Assembly: GCF_000004195.4 (NCBI RefSeq)
Contig: NC_030677.2
Span: forward strand, 61,696,222 to 61,760,221
Reading direction: 5' to 3'
From: Xenopus tropicalis
Taxonomy: Eukaryota > Chordata > Amphibia > Anura > Pipidae
DNA length: 64,000 nucleotides
Both the position numbers and the translations under genes were made by a program. This document shows positions 53,036-64,000 of this stretch, piece after piece; the stretch's first letter is position 1, and each line of letters begins with the position of its first letter. The notes beneath the pieces are model-generated. The model was given only the letters and a program-made list of their open reading frames with translations. It ran no database searches and was not told the origin of the DNA.

Positions 53036-55445
53036 TTACATAGTTACATAGTTACATAGGGTTGAAAAAAGACCTGTGTCCATCAAGTTCAACCCATCCA
53101 AGTAAACCCAGCACACCTAGCCCACACCTACCAATCTATACACACACATACATAAACTATAAATACAACCACTAGTACTAACTGTAGATATTAGTATCAC
53201 AATAGCCTTGGATATTCTGATTGATCAAGAACTCATCCAGGCCCCTCTTAAAGGCATTAACAGAGTCTGCCATTACCACATCACTAGGAAGGGCATTCCA
53301 TAACCTCACTGCCCTCACCGTGAAAAACCACCTACGCTGCTTCAAATGGAAACTCCTTTCCTCTAATCTAAAGGGGTGACCTCTGGTGCGTTGATTGTTT
53401 TTATGGGAAAAAAGAACATCCCCCAACTGCCTATAATCCCCTCTAATGTACTTGTACAGAGTAATCATGTCCCCTCGCAAGCGCCTCTTTTCCAGAGAGA
53501 ACAACCCCAACCTCGACAGTCTCACCTCATAGTTTAAATCTTCCATCCCCTTAACCAGTTTAGTTGCACGTCTCTGTACTCTCTCCAGGTCATTAATATC
53601 CTTCTTAAGGACTGGAGCCCAAAACTGCACTGCATACTCAAGGTGAGGCCTTACCAGGGACCTATAAAGGGGCAAAATTATGTTCTCATCCCTTGAGTCA
53701 ATGCCCTTTTTTATACAAGACAGCACTTTATTTGCTTTAGTAGCCACAGAATGACACTGCCTGGCATTAGACAACTTGTTATCAACAAAAACCCCTAGAT
53801 CCTTCTCCATTAAGGAAACCCCCAACACACTACCATTCAGTAGATAGTTTGCGTTTATATTATTTCTACCAAAGTGCATAACTTTGCACTTATCAACATT
53901 GAACCTCATTTTCCAGTTTGCTGCCCAGTTATCTAATTTTGTCAAATCGCTCTGCAAAGTGGCAGCATCCTGCATGGAACTTATAGTTTTGCACAATTTA
54001 GTGTCATCAGCAAAAATAGAAACAGTACTGTCTATGCCCACCTCCAGGTCATTAATAAACAAGTTAAACAGCAAAGGCCCAAGGACTGACCCCTGCGGTA
54101 CTCCACTAACCACACTGGTCCAATTAGAAAATGTTCCATTTACAACCACTCTTTGTACTCTATCCTTCAGCCAGTTCTCTATCCAATTACAAATATTATG
54201 TTCTAGGCCAATATTCCTTAATTTGATCATTAACCTTCTGTGAGGTACTGTATCAAACGCTTTAGCAAAGTCCAAGTAGATGACATCAACTGCCATTCCA
54301 GCATCAAGGTTCCTGCTCACCTCCTCATAAAAGGCAACTAAATTAGTCTGGCAAGATCTGTTACGCATAAAACCATGCTGGCACAAACTAATAGTATTGT
54401 GAACTGCAATGTATTCAAGTACCCTATCCCTTATTACCCCTTCCAAAAGTTTTCCTACTACTGATGTCAGACTAACAGGCCTATAGTTTTCAGGCTGAGA
54501 ACGGGATCCCTTTTTAAATAACGGCACCACATTAGCAATCCGCCAGTCTCTTGGCACCATGCCAGACCTCAATGAATCCTGAAAAATTAAGTGAAGAGGT
54601 TTGGCAATCACAGCGCTCAGCTCATTTAATACCCTGGGATGAATCCCATCCGGCCCTGGACCTTTGTTTACCTTTACATGTTCAAGTCTCTTTTGAATTT
54701 CCTCCCGAGTGACCCATGCGTCAGTAGCTAAATTACTAGAACTGGGCATATTACAAGGGAAGCCTTCATTATCTGGCTCCTCAGATGTATAGACAGATGA
54801 AAAATAAGAGTTCAAAATTTCAGCTTTTTCCCCGTTTTCATCAACCAACGTACCCCCCCGTGATAATAAAGTTCCCACCCCTTCTTGCTTCATTTTTTTA
54901 CTATTCACATAATTAAAAAATAATTTTGGATTCTTTTTACTCCTAGTTGCAATATCCCTTTCCATCTCTATTTTAGCTTGCCTGATAGCTTTTTTGCATG
55001 CTTTATTTGCTTCCTTGTACCTGATGAAAGTTTCCGCTGTCCCAGCTAACTTGAATGCCCTAAAAGCACGTTTTTTCTTACCAACCTCGACAATAACTCT
55101 TTTATTCAGCCATAAAGGTTTTGCTTTGCGATGCCTCTCCTTGCTTACTAGGGGGATATACTGTTGTGTATACCTACAAAGCAATGTTTTAAAGATGTTC
55201 CATTTTCCTTCTGTGTCTAACACCATGAAAAGCCTTTCCCAGTTGACACATTGCAGAGATGCCCTTATACTGGCAAAGTCTGCACGTCTAAAAGTCAGTC
55301 GTCTTCTGAGATTTAGGAGGTTAATAACCTACTGTTTTGTCTCCCATCGAATTTGCAAGGCGTCCTTTACTATGTTACCCACCACTGGGCTAAAGGCAGC
55401 TGGAGATTGGTTGGTACATTTCCTGAAAGAGAAAGAGTAGAAGCA
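53036..55445 (-). mobile_element. CR1-type non-LTR retrotransposon, 5'-truncated
   Basis: The 3' end on - is a run of ATGTAACT repeats (plus-strand AGTTACAT, 53036-53064) following a short 3' untranslated region. Upstream is the open RT frame (53178-55226). The same frame continues 5' to about 55445 with one TAG at about 55325, then coding similarity ends. The endonuclease is absent. CR1 elements lack a poly-A tail and end in short tandem repeats, as here. A second 3' copy is at 48589. Confidence 0.93.
53178..55226 (-). CDS. CR1-type ORF2 reverse transcriptase (682 codons, open)
   Basis: Domains in order: an N-terminal linker (1-180); RT motifs with KGPGPDGIHPRVL (about 188-200), VVPLFKKG and ENYRPVSLTSV (about 233-255), catalytic YLDFAKAFDTV (about 317-327), GVPQGSVLGPLL (375-386), catalytic FADD (405-408) and LGVFVDNKLS; then a C-terminal part ending RLWNALPSDVV and AFKRGLDEFL. 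All three catalytic Asp of the palm can be seen. Full CR1 ORF2 also has an apurinic endonuclease before the RT; it is missing, so this copy cannot insert alone. The ATG at 55226 is an internal Met, not the natural start. The long open frame suggests a recent insertion. Confidence 0.92.
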   Translation of the reverse strand: MVLDTEGKWNIFKTLLCRYTQQYIPLVSKERHRKAKPLWLNKRVIVEVGKKKRAFRAFKLAGTAETFIRYKEANKACKKAIRQAKIEMERDIATRSKKNPKLFFNYVNSKKMKQEGVGTLLSRGGTLVDENGEKAEILNSYFSSVYTSEEPDNEGFPCNMPSSSNLATDAWVTREEIQKRLEHVKVNKGPGPDGIHPRVLNELSAVIAKPLHLIFQDSLRSGMVPRDWRIANVVPLFKKGSRSQPENYRPVSLTSVVGKLLEGVIRDRVLEYIAVHNTISLCQHGFMRNRSCQTNLVAFYEEVSRNLDAGMAVDVIYLDFAKAFDTVPHRRLMIKLRNIGLEHNICNWIENWLKDRVQRVVVNGTFSNWTSVVSGVPQGSVLGPLLFNLFINDLEVGIDSTVSIFADDTKLCKTISSMQDAATLQSDLTKLDNWAANWKMRFNVDKCKVMHFGRNNINANYLLNGSVLGVSLMEKDLGVFVDNKLSNARQCHSVATKANKVLSCIKKGIDSRDENIILPLYRSLVRPHLEYAVQFWAPVLKKDINDLERVQRRATKLVKGMEDLNYEVRLSRLGLFSLEKRRLRGDMITLYKYIRGDYRQLGDVLFSHKNNQRTRGHPFRLEERSFHLKQRRWFFTVRAVRLWNALPSDVVMADSVNAFKRGLDEFLINQNIQGYCDTNIYS

Positions 55446-55537
55446 ATTTAGTTTTGAATTTATTATGCTGAGCATATTGTAATATTCTAGGGGGTATTTT
55501 AACTTCTGCAGCTCTCCAGGTGAGCAATGCTACATGT

Positions 55538-55880
55538 AAAGCTGGCCATAAACGCGTCAATCGTATACCATACCAATACTATACCTAGAAACCTAGTTTC
55601 GTACAATATTCAGATTGACAAGATGTTAGATATCACAAAAGCTTCGGATAATGGTTGCCTCGTCAATCAGGTGGGTCAAATTTTGATCGGGTGCCGTTGA
55701 AGGCGCCTGAGCAAAATCACCTTTTTTGGCCAAATCCTCAGGTAGAGGTATAATCCCTATTGTTTCTACCTTTTTATCTGCTGATTCAGTCCTGAATGTC
55801 AATGAAGGCAAGGAACAATCTTTCCTGCGACCAATAGTTGCATGAAAAATCATTATTAGTACGTGTATGGCCACCTTAAC
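55538..55880. mobile_element. Old MITE of the GGTGGCCATACACG family
   Basis: TAAAGCTGGCCATAAACGCG to ACGTGTATGGCCACCTTAA. Shares GCCGTTGAAGGCGCCTGAGC and CCCTATTGTTTCTACC with 42024 but is much more diverged. Confidence 0.75.
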
Positions 55881-56326
55881 TCTCTCTTGGAGGTCCTCTA
55901 AACTTCCCTCACTTTCAGAAAAAATCTTGGCACCAGTGGTTGTTAAACAGGAACCATGAATTTAGTGACAAATAGAAATAGTAAAAAAAGGTACCTCACT
56001 AAGTACACTTGATGACTATAAAAGATAAGATGTTTATTACATAAAATAAGTTCTCCTGGGTTAGTAGTTCTTCACTTATTTTTCGGCAGGTATGTATTGG
56101 CAGAAAAACTCACTGACAAATTTTTTACACGAAACCACCACAAAATGTTGCCGCAAAGGAATGTGGCAACAAAATGATAACATAACAAAATGGATAACTG
56201 ATGGAACCTGAGGAAACCGTGCAGTCTACCCACTCCTGGCACAGTCTCTTTAGGTGTCCAGTCCCAACTTTGGATCTGGATAGACAACAGCCTTTTTTTC
56301 CAGTTCAGTCCCTTCCCCAAGAGCTC

Positions 56327-56440
56327 TTAAAGGAGAAGGAAATGTTAGGCACCCAAGTGACTTAAATTGCTTACCCTTTACCCCGGGCTGGTGCCCCTGT
56401 TAGGAGAGAACAGCACCAGCCCAGGATAGCAGCAATCCAC
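56327..56440. mobile_element. T2-type MITE, truncated
   Basis: TTAAAGGAGAAGGAAATGTT, then ACCCCGGGCTGGTGCCCCTG and AACAGCACCAGCCC. Only about the first 110 bp remain; the right half is lost. Confidence 0.8.
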
Positions 56441-56687
56441 CACTTGTATGCAACATAATGGTAACCCTATGCCTTCAACAAGTATTTCATGCTACACAAT
56501 GCACAGTCCTTATTTTTCTTTTCAGGTTGTGTTTCTCATTCCATTACTTCTCCATATAGAGGGTTTTTGTCACTAGTAAATAAATCTAATTTACATTATT
56601 TGTAATGTGTGAAGGAAGTTGCTACTTGCTACTGCTCCAATATACATAGATTCAGTATACTTTTATAGATAGATAACAGTTTAAACA

Positions 56688-56935
56688 TACAGGTATGGGA
56701 CCTGTTATCCAAAATTCTTGGGATCAGGGATTTTCTGGATAAGGGGTCTTTTTGTAATTTGTATCACTGCACCTTAAATCTACTAAAAAACATTTTAACA
56801 TTAAATAAACCCAATAGGATTGTTTTGCCTCCAGTAAGGATTAATTATATCTTAGTTGGGATCAGGTACAAGGTACTGTTTTATTACTACAGATAAAAAG
56901 GAAATCATTTTAAAAAATTTGAATTATTTGCCTAT
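56688..56935 (+). mobile_element. TACAGGTATGGGACC-family MITE, right end lost
   Basis: TACAGGTATGGGACCTGTTA, then CCCAATAGGATTGTTTTGCC and TCAGGTACAAGGTACTGTTT. The distal inverted end is missing. Confidence 0.75.
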
Positions 56936-57635
56936 TTTACAGAAATTTTTGTGAGATTAGCAAATAACAGTGACTTCACTGTTCTCTAAATTGATCATTT
57001 CTTTGTTTTTTTTTTTTTTCAGGTCTGCTTGCTCATATTTTAATGATTGCCTCTATCTCTCATTCTTTTCTAATTTTCCTATTTAAGCCAGCAGTTGGCA
57101 CTGCCCAACACAAACAATTTCCGCAAGATATTATATATATGTATATAATCATATGGCCTGGGTGGATTGAACATTATAAAATGCAAATAATGCAATCCAC
57201 AAATGGCAACAAACATCATACAAAACATGTATTGTAAAGTCATAACAATAAAAAGCAAGGTAACAGTTGCATATAAAAAAGCATCATTAAATAACATCTT
57301 CAACCCACGGCAGTTGGAATCCTATCTGGCTATGCATCATCTTTAATATTAGAATATATAAAAGGTGTGTTATAAACATGTATTTATACAATCTTAATGT
57401 ACTGTAAGTGTTGAAAGGAATTGGTGAGTGAAGCAGGTGTGGTCTATCCCAACCAGTTAAACAAAGAATATCATTCTCATTTACCTCTATGGAATTATAT
57501 GAGGGGGGTTGGTTTAACATGCAAATTTCCACACAAATGGCTGCCTTAAATGTTCCATGCAATCACTTGATCACATTACTTATTTTAACCAGGGTACCAA
57601 ATGACTGAACGGTGCATAATTTGCAAAGTACAGTT
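56936..57635. other. Nothing recognised
   Basis: AT-rich. Short TA run near 57130. No gene is supported. Confidence 0.5.
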
Positions 57636-58508
57636 TTCGAGGGACCCATAGGTTTAATATGCCCCTATGGCTTTAAACCATACACTTCCTTGTTTCTAGT
57701 TACTAGGCAGAAGCCCTTGTATCTTTTCTTATATTTACATATTTCTTTTTTTATTGGCCATAAGCCTAATGACCACTTCCTGAACACTGTAATATTGTGT
57801 TTAGCAGGAGGTGGGTACATACTCTTTGGCCTGCATCTGTTGTACAGGTGGATATTCCACTAAGCCTGGGATCAACAAGGACCCAGTAAAGCCATCACCT
57901 CTAGTGAAGTCAGAGAGCAGGGACCCCATAAACAAGCATATATTTAGAACAGGATATGATTTGTTATACTATGTTCTAGGAACATGAGACAGTTAGCTAT
58001 AGAAAGCAAAATCAGCTTCTTTACTCCAACCAGGAGAGATAGGAGGGAGTATTCTCCTAACAGCCTCCGATGCCTTAGTAAAGGGACCACAGTAGTGACA
58101 AAGGTTTCAGGCTAGGTGGAAACCCTAAGTTCTTCTTTTACGTCTTTTACTACCCAAGCTGCTCTTTAAAGTGGTGCATCTGTGTTCTGCCTTAACCACC
58201 ATTTGAACTTGCCATTTTTATGCTCTACATATGCATTGTGAGTATTGCTTTACATATCCCTAAGGATCGTTTGTCTTCAAAATATTAAATTGTTCTTCAG
58301 TTTTGTTGCAAAGAGCTTCTGCCATACTTATTTTTACTTTTACATCTACGTTATTACATTTGACAGTGAGAGGTGAAGTTCAATAACACAACCTATACAT
58401 ACTCTTCCACATAGCGAATATCCATCCTAAGAAAGAAAGTCCAGTGTTCCCCATGCTCTACTTCATCTAGCTGGACTTTGCCTGTTTTACAGCCAAAAAG
58501 GGGTTACA
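57636..58508 (+). mobile_element. LTR-like repeat, copy 2
   Basis: GGGACCCATAGG, ATATGCCCCTATGGCTTTAA and GACCACTTCCTGAACACT near the start; TTGCCTGTTTTACAGCC and AAAAAGGGGTTACA at the end. Same layout as 27684 (-) and 63095 (+). No internal retroviral gene or second LTR is visible nearby. Confidence 0.5.
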
Positions 58509-58548
58509 GAAAGAATTTGTCTTGTTTAGCTCACAAAACAGTGCTGTT

Positions 58549-58735
58549 AAGGTGGCCATACACAGGAAGATTTAAGCTTCTGATTTGAGTCCTAACCTAG
58601 GCCCTAGGTCATTGTAATTCTACAACCACCTATGGCCAAACTATCAAATTAGCCTGATATCGGCCACCAGATCCGCTCCTTTGGCAATTGCGCCAAACGA
58701 ACAAATCTTATAATGTATGGCCATATTTACCCTGA
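58549..58735. mobile_element. GGTGGCCATACAC MITE, divergent
   Basis: TTAAGGTGGCCATACACAGG to ATGTATGGCCATATTTA. GATATCGGCCACCAGATCCG inside. Short relative of 42024. Confidence 0.7.
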
Positions 58736-59761
58736 ATTCTCGTGTCTCCATGGCTGCTTACAGAATAGAACCCACTGCAGTCATACATGTTGCATGGTGG
58801 TGTTTCCATTAGTTGGGTACAAGTTGCTGTCATCAAATGTGGATCTTTTTCCTGATCTGGCAAAGCTAGTGGTGGGTCAAATCAAGCACTGTTCCACCAT
58901 GCCCAATGTCTGACACCAACCTTAAATAAGAGGTAACTTATGAAACTGCACCAGCTAACATTGCATGTGGCTTTATTACACACTGTGCACTTATAGACTG
59001 AAATAAGATACGTGTAAAGAAAAAATTATGACTATAGGGTGCATTGTTGGAAAAAAATGCAATATGGGCTAATGATTTATATATCTTGTTCCAGTTCCAA
59101 GTAAATATTAGTGCACTTTGCAGTTGGTAATGACTAAAAAAACAAGTTTGGGAATCACTTTTTGTGCTGAACTCTCAAGCTATTCTCAGGTTTTGTCACC
59201 TCAGCAAGAATTTGTTGCAAAGAACACCTTCAGTCACTACAAATAATAGGTTTGCTGCAGACTAGATAATCACTGAGCTTGATCACAACCTGTACTTTCT
59301 GTAAGGCAAATTACTGTAATAAAAACTGTGTTTTAATTATCCTGTCTGAATCTGGGTTATTTATTACTGTATATCATCTCATTTTATTTAAAAAGTCGCA
59401 GTGTTAAACCTACAGTACTTCCAAACCACAAAAAGATATTAGCTTGCCCAAACATTCAAATACTATCAACTGAAACAACTAACTATACAGTACCTGGGTG
59501 TGTATGTAGAAGAATAGTAGAGTATATTTACACAGCTTTACCAAACATGCTACCCTAAATTGAATTTATTTTGCACCCTGCAAACAATTTGTTCTCAGCA
59601 GGACTGAATTTGGTTGCTGCTTAGTAACATGGCACCATTTAATTTCAGGCAGTGTGTTTATGCCAATGAATTTTTAGATTTAATAAGAGGCTGATGTTTA
59701 CTTTCAGTAAGTAAATATGCATGTGATGAGTATTGAGTATTAGCCTGAAGCCCAAATAAGC
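58736..59761. other. Nothing recognised
   Basis: AT-rich unique sequence. Confidence 0.5.
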
Positions 59762-60137
59762 TTAAAGGAGAAAGAAAGGTAAAGAAAGGTCTATGTAAAT
59801 ACAGCCATACACAAAATAAAGTTGCTCTTTAGGATTTATTTTCTTCTTTTGTGTACACATGTTCTTCGGTATCAGGCTTCCTACTGTCAGCAAAATCCTT
59901 TAGGGCATGGCATGAGTCTGCGCAGCTTGCTCCTTTCTCCCCCTCCCCTCTTTGCTCTCTCCCCAACCCCTCTCTGCTGTAATCTGCAGCACACAAGTTA
60001 CTGAGACCAAGCTAAAATGGCAGCTGCTATAAAGCTTTCTTCAGAATAAATTTAGCATTCTAGATTGCATTCTAGATTGCACAATTTTGGCTAATCAATT
60101 GGCAATAGAATGACAAAATGCCTTTCTTTCTCCTTCG
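59762..60137. mobile_element. TTAA MITE (AAAGGAGAAAGAAAGG)
   Basis: TTAAAGGAGAAAGAAAGGTA at the left and CCTTTCTTTCTCCTTCGCA at the right, where the terminal TTAA has been lost. The interior has GTCTATGTAAATACAGCCAT and AATCTGCAGCACACAAG. Confidence 0.75.
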
Positions 60138-61252
60138 CATTACTTAAGTAATTACTTAAGTACTTTACTTAAACTGTTTAAATCCAAAGATTATTTGAGG
60201 TCAGTATAAGGGTTTTTAGAGCTACTGTTCCTGGGTATTAGCGAATGGCTTGTTGCTTCCACTTAGCTGTGTGCAGAATAGTGTAGTGCTGCTGAAAAGG
60301 GCCATTGCTGGATTGTTTTTCTTTATTTTTCCTTTTTCTATTCTCCACTTCTCATTTTATTAGTGTTTCCTATTCTTGTATTATCCCCAGCGGTAGCTTA
60401 TTTTTTTTGCCTAGCAATTCAGAGGCAGAATTCCAGATGCCGCAGGGAGTGCAACTGCAGTGTGCCAAGGATGGATAGGGTGAGTGTGCCTACTGCTATA
60501 TAGGCTGGAGGATGGCAACCCAGTGCAAATGTTGCATCTGGGCCCAAGTAAATTTAGGTACATTATTGTAGCTATTCCTCTTAGTGTCCAATCTCCCCAC
60601 CTATTTGTTAACTATAAAGTGCAGGAATGATTTCCAGTACCAAAGCCCATCCAGTCTAGCCTTTCATCCTCTCCTTACTGGTAGATTTCTGGAAACCAGA
60701 GGGAGAAGCATTTCCCAGCCTTTATAGCCTTCAAGGTCTCTGGCTATTTAGTCTGGCTTACTCCCCTTGGTTCTCTTCCAGTCACAGAATGCTGGAAGTT
60801 GCATGGATTCCCAGGCCCAGAATCTTTCCATTCTATTTAACCAGCCTGAATGAAGCTGGGCGCAGCCACTGTGGGCAATTTTTGCCAGATAGCAGAACTC
60901 ACCAGACACTTGGAATCCATAAATGTTCTAAATTCTCAAGCAGCTCGTCATACGTGGAAAGCAGAAACAGAAAAAAGATGATGGGAGGAACTGACACCAC
61001 ACATTAAAAGGGGAATGGGAGGGATACAGACTAAGAAACAAACACCTTGCAATATGACTTTGGTCACTAGGTGGCAACATAACAATATGTATGCATATAA
61101 ACCATTAATTTTAAACTTAATACACAACTATTAGCTGCTGGGGCAGCACAGGCATGATTCAGCAATATGCAATGCAATATTGACAAACAGCATGACTGAG
61201 TGTTTGATAGTATGAACAAAGTGATGAAACTAAAGAAGTTAACAAACCATAG
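60138..61252. other. Nothing recognised
   Basis: No gene or complete repeat. Slightly higher GC at 60420-61000 without a coding signal. Confidence 0.5.
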
Positions 61253-61937
61253 GGTTGATTCACTAAAGTGCGATAACGCATATCGCATGCTTTTTTGCAT
61301 TAAAATAGAAGCGGAAAAAAAAAACAAAACCTGGTGATTCGCTATAGTATTAAGTCGCATATTGCATGCGTTAATTAGCACTCAACCGCATGCATTAATT
61401 TTACCGCATTGCGTTAATTAGCGCGCAGAAATAATACTAACGCATGATTCACAAACACTTAGACGCACTAAATATCGCATTAGTCTATGTAAAAAATTAA
61501 CACCTACTTGGGGCAGGCAGTAATTATAGAAAAGTACAGTTAATGAGCTTTTGGCAACACAATATGGACTTTGCAGTGTGATTTATTCAAGTATGTGTTG
61601 GCCCTAGAGTGATGCATCCGCCAGTTTGCAGGGAAATGGTCATTTGAAAAAAAAGTAGTTTTACGAACGTAATGTTGTGTATGGCTAATATGGCATGCAC
61701 GCGAAAAGTATCGCTTGTGCGCGACAAGTAGCACGCTGCGTAAATTAGCGCGGGTTGAGTCGAATACCACACAAAAATAGTCTTCGCCACTTAAATGACG
61801 AACACAGCATCGCGTCTAAATTAACGCAAATATACTTTTAGTGAATCATGCGTTAAGACGTGAAAAATTAGACGTGATAAAATGTTTAACGCATGCTATA
61901 AATAGCGCACGTTTTAATGCACTTTAGTGAATCAACC
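61253..61937. mobile_element. Harbinger-like MITE (GGTTGATTCACTAAAGTGC)
   Basis: Inverted ends GGTTGATTCACTAAAGTGCG and GCACTTTAGTGAATCAACC. Subterminal zones rich in ATCGCAT / TTAACGCA words on both sides. The flanks do not match, so the target duplication has decayed. About 685 bp, no gene. TGATTCACTAAAG resembles the end style of the large Harbinger (TGATTTACTAAG). Confidence 0.78.
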
Positions 61938-61999
61938 TTCATTTATGTTTCCAAACTGATAAGGAAAAATAATTAAAACTATTTGTAAAAAATAATTAT

Positions 62000-62432
62000 T
62001 ATAGGTGTGGTTCACCTTTCAGTTAATTTTTAGCCAATTCTAAGCAACTGGTCTTCATTATTTATAGTTTTTAAATTATTTGCCTCCTTCTTCTGACTCT
62101 TTCCAACCTTCAAATGGGGGTCACTGACCCCAGCATCCAAAAAACTATTGCTCTGTAAGGCCACAATTCTATTGATATTGTTACTGTTTATTACTTTTCT
62201 TTCTGTTTAGGTCCTCTCCTAAAAATATATTAGTTTCTTGTTCAAACCAATTCCTGATCGCTAAGGTAAGTTGGACCCTAGCAACCAGATAACTACTGAA
62301 ATTTCAAAATGTAGAGTTGCTGAACAAAAAGTGAAAAAATTACAAAACCACAAATAATAATAATAATATAGTAAAAGTTAACACAAAGGTGAACAACATA
62401 TATATATGCATATAAAAGTTCCCCTTTAAAGG
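62000..62432. mobile_element. GGTGTGGTTCACC TTAA-type MITE
   Basis: GGTGTGGTTCACCTTTCAGT to AAAGGTGAACAAC and CCCCTTTAA. Inside are TTCTAAGCAACTGGTCTTCA, AAATGGGGGTCACTGACCCC and GGACCCTAGCAACCAG. Compare 3120 and 15343. Confidence 0.8.
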
Positions 62433-62480
62433 ACCAGTAACACCAAAAAATCTAATTGATTAATATGCATTTAAAAATAA
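62427..62480. mobile_element. Single end of the TTAAAGGAACAGTAACACC MITE
   Basis: TTAAAGGACCAGTAACACCA, then AAAAATC. Only one end is recognisable. It shares its TTAA with the previous element. Confidence 0.65.
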
Positions 62481-62738
62481 AGTACTGTCACCTTTAACTG
62501 GTTAACTTTGTGTATTTTTACTATAGCTTATGTAAATAGGAAATTTGTTGCAAATAAATTGTTAATTTTTGGTTTGGATTTACAGAAAAGTGTATAAAAA
62601 ACTGATGGCAAACGGTCTGATGGTTATGCTTCAGGCTATGACACTGTAGTTTTAAGAACTGGATATTGTTCTGTCATGTGTTCTGGGGCATTAAAGTTGA
62701 AGCTGATACATGTTGGTATCAAATGTCAACTTGGATGT

Positions 62739-63072
62739 GCAGTTATGGGATGGAATTCCTTATCTGGAAACCCATTACCCAGAAAGTTCCGAATTAGGGG
62801 AAGGCCATCTCCCATAGACTCCATTATAAGCAATAATTCCAATTTTAAAAATTATTTCCTTTTTCTCTGTAATAATAAAACAGTACCTTGTACTTGATCC
62901 CGGCTAAGGTATAATTAATCCCTATTGGAGGCAAAACAATCCTATTGGGGTTATTCAATTCTTAAATGATTTTTAACAGACTTAAGGTATGGAGATCCAA
63001 ATTACGGAGAGATCCCTTATCCGGAAAACCCCAGGTCCCGAGCATTCTGGATAAAAAGTCCCATACCTGTAC
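62739..63072 (-). mobile_element. TACAGGTATGGGACC-family MITE, near complete
   Basis: The left side has GGAATTCCTTATCTGGAAAC and GGAAGGCCATCTCCCATAGA. The right side has GAAAACCCCAGGTCCCGAGC and GTCCCATACCTGTA. It contains the family's TACCTTGTACTTGATCCCGG core. Confidence 0.82.
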
Positions 63073-63094
63073 TGCTATAAGTGTGGTTTGTACA

Positions 63095-63893
63095 TGTAGG
63101 GATCCATAGGGTTAAATGGCCCCTATGGCTTAAAATCCCTACTGGTTCAGTTCCCTTAGTTGCTGGGCAGATGGGAATGTATCTAAGTAAGTTCATCTAC
63201 ATATGTGTGCTATTGGCTAGCCAGGGATGGTGACCACTTCCTGCCTCACTTTGGTATAGTGCTGGGAAAGGAGTGGCACCTTCCTGCTTGCTTCAAACTG
63301 AGGAACAGGGTGGATGTGTGCTGAGAGCCCAGGGCATGGGCCCAGGCCCAGTTGAAGTCGGGGAACAGAGCCCTATTAATGAGGCATTAGATAGTGGCTG
63401 GTGTAGCTCCCTGTATAGTACACTCTAGGAGTGTAAGGCAGTTAGGGCTAAGCTAAAAAGAGCAGTTCTGAGCTCCTACATAAGAAAGGCAGTTTTGGAG
63501 GTATCTCCCAGGCCACATTGCCTGTAGTGTAGGGATCCAAGTGACTAGGGAATCAGGAGAGAGAATTCCCTGAGGGGATCCACTACGGGGTGTGTCGCAG
63601 AGGTGAAGTGAGATTCCTGCCAAGTCTGTCCGCAGGGGAGTGTTAGTCTGTATTGCACTGTTGCCTGTACCACTGGCCTCTGAGAAACACTTGTTAATGT
63701 TGTTTGCAAGAACCTCTGGCACCCTCTGTTTTTATTTTTCTGCATAGGAGCAAGAGAGGTACAGTTGCACAACACCCTCACCTTCCTTTTCCACTAAGCG
63801 AAGGCCCATTATGAGTGAAAAAGTACAGTGTAACCCATGTTCTACTGGTACTAGTCCGGGAAGGCAGCTATTGAGCTGAAATAGAGGTTACAT
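63095..63893 (+). mobile_element. LTR-like repeat, copy 3
   Basis: It starts TGTAGGGATCCATAGGGTTA and ends AAATAGAGGTTACA (TG...CA). GGTGACCACTTCCTGCCTCA is shared with copy 2. No internal region is identified before the window ends. Confidence 0.5.
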
Positions 63894-64000
63894 ATACATG
63901 GGCTACAAAGACTCCAATAAGACATGTATTTGAGATAAGTTGCCATGAAGCAAGCTTTGAAAAAACTTTATTTAATTACTGTTTTATATGAGTTGCACAA

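Noticed and set aside
54994..55440. 148-codon plus-strand frame
   Set aside because: Antisense to the CR1 reverse-transcriptase frame.
1..64000. Host protein-coding exons
   Set aside because: I looked for conserved domain motifs with splice sites outside transposons and found none I could support; short exons may still be present.

Overview
The window reads as non-coding DNA from a clawed frog (Xenopus; X. tropicalis or X. laevis cannot be separated by eye). I recognise no host protein-coding exon. The species call rests on repeat families I know from Xenopus: T2-type TTAA-flanked MITEs starting TTAAAGGAGAAGGAAA, hAT MITEs ending CAGTGATCCCCAACC, TA-flanked MITEs starting GTGATGAGYGAAT, and a CR1-type LINE whose 3' end is an AGTTACAT-type repeat. 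Family names come from memory of motifs, not from a database search. The sequence is AT-rich intergenic or intronic DNA loaded with transposable elements, many nested.

Region by region. 1-6.8 kb: MITEs, including a fully palindromic Harbinger MITE (493-999) and an inverted-repeat pair enclosing two other MITEs. 6.855-17.623 kb: one large PIF/Harbinger DNA transposon flanked by TTA duplications. It holds a broken transposase gene (+ strand) behind a TATA box, and an apparently intact four-exon Myb/SANT-like gene (- strand). It also has subterminal tandem arrays, a 184-bp array, an inverted pseudo-copy of the Myb exon and several younger insertions. 17.657-18.680 kb: a GC-rich hAT-type element. 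19-28 kb: scattered MITEs and an LTR-like element carrying a tiny Penelope-like insertion. 29.7-32.6 kb: inverted repeats, TA tracts, a 34-bp minisatellite that switches strand, a 229-bp palindrome with hammerhead-like sequences, a hAT MITE and a foldback insertion with a 15-bp target duplication. 33-48 kb: mostly unique AT-rich DNA with a few MITEs and a second hammerhead-bearing palindrome (36.8-37.0 kb). 48.6-55.5 kb: a CR1 3' fragment, a 5'-truncated Penelope-like element (reverse transcriptase end, GIY-YIG endonuclease, hammerhead ribozyme motif), and a 5'-truncated CR1 with an open 682-codon reverse-transcriptase reading frame. 55.5-64 kb: older MITEs and two further LTR-like copies.

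How the parts relate. The Harbinger transposase has lost the segment that should carry the second catalytic Asp and has a stop codon, so it cannot be active. Its partner Myb-like protein, which in this superfamily binds element ends and helps the transposase enter the nucleus, still has matching splice phases across all exons. The Penelope-like element and several foldback insertions share one RNA signature, a hammerhead-type core. That suggests one retroelement lineage left several differently truncated copies here. These are the most interesting observations in the window.
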